DNA from: an uncultured Bacteroidales bacterium
GTDB lineage: Bacteria > Bacteroidota > Bacteroidia > Bacteroidales > Muribaculaceae
Length of the DNA stretch: 64,000 bases
Direction: 5' to 3'
Assembly (NCBI GenBank): GCA_902760865.1
Contig: CACWID010000017.1
Coordinates: 1-64,000 of the forward strand
How positions within the stretch are numbered: position 1 is the stretch's first letter; every line of letters starts with the position of its first letter. A model generated the notes under the pieces. The model was given only the letters and a program-made list of their open reading frames with translations, did no database searches and was not told where the DNA came from. Positions 61,426 to 64,000 of this stretch are shown piece by piece. Position numbers and translations under genes: made by a program.

Positions 61426-62478
61426 ATGCCCAAACCCGGAATGAAACGGTTCGTACTGCTCAGCTTGCTGGCCCTGCTGCCAGTGTTCCTGCTGGTGGCA
61501 TTCTACCTCATACGCGATCCGTTCCACGTCGTCAAGCCCTATCAAGGCAAGATATATGAGGATGGCGACACCGTCTCGCTGACCGTCAACTGGGGTCATG
61601 TGTCGGTGGAGTCGTTCAAGTATTTTAACCCGCAAGGGCATTTTGACTCGTTCATTTTCGGGTCATCGTTGTCGGGCTACTACCTCATCAACGACTGGCG
61701 CAAGCATCTGCCTGACGGTGCCCGTCCGTTCCACTTCAATGCTTCACGTGAGACGCTGTTTGGCATACTCAACAAGCTGCACTACCTCCAGTCACAGGGC
61801 GTGACCATCAACAACGCCTTGATTGTCATGGAAGACGAGATGCTGATGCGCCGCCCGCTGGACGAAGACGTCATCTTTGTGCAGCATCCCGAGACGACCA
61901 CGGACGTCTCGTGGTGGAAGTTTCATCAGCTGTATTTCAATGCCTATCGGCATCCCGAGCTGGTCGCCTACCTGCTCTGTCCCGGTCCCATGACCAAGAC
62001 GGTGCTCGACAAGGGCTTTGCCACGACCGACATCACCGTGCGCGACGAGTTCATCAACGAGGGACGCTATGTCCTGGCCGACTCGCTCATCGCCCATGAT
62101 CCGGAGAAATTCTTCACTCCCGAGCACATCGCGCGATATTCCTTGCCCTTGAAGGAGATGCCCTGTCAGCCCAAAATCACGCCGTTCGTCGAGCAGATGC
62201 TTAACGACATTGCATTGATATTCAAAAAGATGGGAACTGATTATCACATCATCATCCCGCCTCACTACGGCTACGAGGCCATCGACGGCACCGACCTGTA
62301 CAAGATGGAACTGGCTTTCGGCCAGCAGCGAGTGCATGACTTCAGTCATGATGCTGAGATGGGCACCGACCTGCACTATTACTACGATGACGGACACCTC
62401 GTGTCTCAACAGTGCGCACGGCTCATGGACAGTGCCTACCACATCGTCACCCTGCCATCACCCTACCTCAAGCATTGA
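61426..62478 (+). CDS. Membrane-anchored protein, possible SGNH hydrolase
   Basis: 350 residues. One N-terminal membrane segment (LLSLLALLPVFLLVAFYLIR). FDSFIFGSSLSGYYLIND resembles the SGNH block I (GSS), and a C-terminal YDDGHLVSQQCARLM holds a D-x-H-like pair, as in DltD/AlgX-type acyl-transfer partners. Identification is weak. Last gene of the dTDP-sugar operon; O-acetylation of the glycan would fit the context. Confidence 0.55.
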   Translation: MPKPGMKRFVLLSLLALLPVFLLVAFYLIRDPFHVVKPYQGKIYEDGDTVSLTVNWGHVSVESFKYFNPQGHFDSFIFGSSLSGYYLINDWRKHLPDGARPFHFNASRETLFGILNKLHYLQSQGVTINNALIVMEDEMLMRRPLDEDVIFVQHPETTTDVSWWKFHQLYFNAYRHPELVAYLLCPGPMTKTVLDKGFATTDITVRDEFINEGRYVLADSLIAHDPEKFFTPEHIARYSLPLKEMPCQPKITPFVEQMLNDIALIFKKMGTDYHIIIPPHYGYEAIDGTDLYKMELAFGQQRVHDFSHDAEMGTDLHYYYDDGHLVSQQCARLMDSAYHIVTLPSPYLKH

Positions 62479-62498
62479 CACCATCACCGAAAAAAAGC

Positions 62499-62529
62499 AG
62501 CTACAAGCCCACCGGGGACTTGTAGCTGT
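62499..62529. terminator. Bidirectional terminator between the sugar operon and glnS
   Basis: CAGCTACAAG and CTTGTAGCTG form a perfect stem around CCCACCGGGGA. An A-run precedes it and TTTTA follows, so it can serve both converging genes. Confidence 0.85.
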
Positions 62530-62557
62530 TTTACTATTGTTTCCTTATTGCAGGAAC

Positions 62558-64000
62558 TTATTTGCTCTGCTGCTTGGCCCAGCTGTCTTTCAGGCCGATA
62601 GTGCGGTTGAAGACCAAGTGACCCGGGGTTGAGTCCTCATCGACGCAGAAGTAGCCGATGCGCTGGAACTGGAAGGTGTCGCCCACCTTGGCGGTCTCAG
62701 CCAGGAACGGCTCGATCTTGGCGTCGGTGATGACGCGCAGGGAGTCGGGATTCAGCAGTTCGCGGAAGTCATGCTCGGTGTCGGCACTGGGGTTCTCGAC
62801 GGCGAACAGGCGGTCATACAGCCTTACCTCGGCATCCACGCAGTGACGGGCGCTCACCCAGTGCAGGGTGCCCTTGACCTTGCGCTGGCTGCCGGCGCTG
62901 CCGCTCAGCGTGTCGGCATCATAGGTGCACTGGATCTCGGTCACATTGCCGTCGGCATCCTTGGTGCAGCCGGTGCACATGATGATGTAGGCTCCCTTGA
63001 GGCGCACTTCCTTGCCCGGAGTTAGGCGGAAGAACTTCTTGGGCGGCTCTTCCATGAAGTCGTCACGCTCGATGTAGATTTCGCGCGAGAAGGGCATCTG
63101 GTGCTTGCCGGCATTCTCCTGCTCGGGATTGTTGTCCATCTCCATCATCTCCACCTTATCCTCGGGGTAGTTGGTAATGACGACCTTGACGGGGTTGAGC
63201 ACGGCGCTCACGCGGTTGGCGTTGTGGTTGAGTTCCTCGCGGATGTTGTGCTCCAGCAGGCCGATGTCGTTCAGCGCCTCGTACTTGGTATAGCCGATGT
63301 CCTCGATGAAGTTCTTGATGGCCTGGGGCGTGTAGCCGCGGCGGCGCAGGCCGCACAGGGTCGGCATGCGAGGATCGTCCCAACCAGCCACGAGGCCTTC
63401 CTTGACGAGTTGCAGCAGCTTGCGCTTGCTCATCACGGTGTAGGTGAGGTTCAGACGGTTGAACTCGATCTGGCGGGGGCAGTACTCACTGGCGCTCTCG
63501 CCGGCCAACTCATGCACGAAGTAGTCGTACAGGTCGCGGTGGGGCACGAACTCCAGCGTGCAGATCGAGTGGGTCACGCCCTCAAAGTAGTCACTCTGGC
63601 CGTGGGCAAAGTCATACATGGGATACACGTTCCACTTGTTGCCCGTGCGCCAGTGCGGCGTCTTGATGATGCGGTAGATGATGGGGTCGCGGAAGTGCAT
63701 GTTGCTCGATGCCATGTCAATCTTGGCGCGCAACACGTGGCTGCCCTCCTCAAATTCGCCCGCGTTCATCCTCTGGAACAGGTCCAGGTTCTCCTCGACG
63801 GTGCGGTCGCGGTAGGGGCTGTTGGTGCCAGGCGTGGTGGGCGTGCCTTTCTGCTGGGCAATCTGCTCGCTCGTCTGGTCGTCAACGTAGGCCTTGCCCT
63901 CCTTGATCAGACGGATGGCGAAGTCGTACAGTTTGGGGAAATAGTCGCTGGCATAGTACAGACGGTCGGCCCAGTCATAGCCCAGCCAATGGATGTCGCG
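62558..64000 (-). CDS. glnS: Glutaminyl-tRNA synthetase, 3' part (start outside window)
   Basis: The frame continues through 64000 (RDIHWLGYDWADRLYYASDY at the window edge) and ends at 62558. GlnRS features are visible: the RIIKTPHWRTGNKWNVYPMY strand, KMSKS-like VMSKRKL and GWDDPRMPTLCGLRRRGYTP, then the beta-barrel anticodon domain. The HIGH motif lies beyond the window. It charges tRNA-Gln with glutamine. An open frame from the internal Met at 63769 is not the start. Confidence 0.96.
   Translation of the reverse strand, partial: RDIHWLGYDWADRLYYASDYFPKLYDFAIRLIKEGKAYVDDQTSEQIAQQKGTPTTPGTNSPYRDRTVEENLDLFQRMNAGEFEEGSHVLRAKIDMASSNMHFRDPIIYRIIKTPHWRTGNKWNVYPMYDFAHGQSDYFEGVTHSICTLEFVPHRDLYDYFVHELAGESASEYCPRQIEFNRLNLTYTVMSKRKLLQLVKEGLVAGWDDPRMPTLCGLRRRGYTPQAIKNFIEDIGYTKYEALNDIGLLEHNIREELNHNANRVSAVLNPVKVVITNYPEDKVEMMEMDNNPEQENAGKHQMPFSREIYIERDDFMEEPPKKFFRLTPGKEVRLKGAYIIMCTGCTKDADGNVTEIQCTYDADTLSGSAGSQRKVKGTLHWVSARHCVDAEVRLYDRLFAVENPSADTEHDFRELLNPDSLRVITDAKIEPFLAETAKVGDTFQFQRIGYFCVDEDSTPGHLVFNRTIGLKDSWAKQQSK

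Overview
The window is a Bacteroidales chromosome segment, most like Prevotellaceae or Muribaculaceae. This rests on TAnnTTTG-type (-7) promoters in front of many genes, secreted lipoproteins with short dockerin-like tails, PCMD and calycin-like surface proteins, a UpxY antiterminator, and intergenic direct-repeat tracts at gene ends. Housekeeping genes are GC-rich. They are interrupted by AT-rich accessory stretches at about 1-4.3 kb, 7.4-10.9 kb and 29.4-39.1 kb.

Layout: 1-4.3 kb is the end of a probable integrated element. It has a winged-helix replication-type protein, a DnaC-like loader, an excisionase-like HTH protein, an orphan gene and several phased repeat arrays, and it abuts the 3' end of a tRNA-Leu gene followed by two tRNA-Gly genes. 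4.7-7.3 kb carries folE, a SPOR protein and tpiA. 7.4-10.9 kb holds two paralogous TIR plus Sel1-repeat proteins. 11.4-15.2 kb is an etfB-etfA-acyl-CoA dehydrogenase operon. 15.4-23.7 kb is a surface-protein zone: small lipoproteins, a CDF metal transporter, dockerin-tailed proteins, an outer-membrane barrel and a PCMD lipoprotein. 23.9-29.1 kb has a CapD/WbpM-like sugar enzyme, a flavoprotein, a methyltransferase and recA.

29.4-39.1 kb is an accessory island. It contains an IS3-type insertion sequence whose transposase carries a 15-residue duplication at its active site. Next to it lies a WYL regulator, AAA ATPase and unknown-protein cassette that looks like an uncharacterised defence system. 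A two-lobed aspartic protease is divergent from the cassette, and a membrane-anchored RepA-like ATPase and a DUF5131 radical-SAM-like protein follow.

39.1-64 kb returns to chromosome: a CbbX/SpoVK-like ATPase, UpxY-gmd-fcl (GDP-fucose), a NUDIX hydrolase, a flavodoxin lipoprotein, a transglutaminase-like protein, RadC, a glycosyltransferase, two cohesin/dockerin proteins, a MATE pump, an AAA-DUF4435 fusion, a GxxExxY protein, an SO_0444-like permease with an HMA tail, menG-phoH, and a dTDP-3-amino-sugar operon (rmlA, two FdtA-like isomerases, an aminotransferase, a possible SGNH protein). The 3' part of glnS closes the window.

The most interesting items are the WYL-AAA-unknown cassette, the TIR-Sel1 pair, the hairpin flanked by phased repeats at 2875-3002, the GTGCA arrays beside tRNA-Leu, the duplication in the IS3 catalytic core, and the internally duplicated aspartic protease. 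All functional statements come from reading the sequence; no database search was run.
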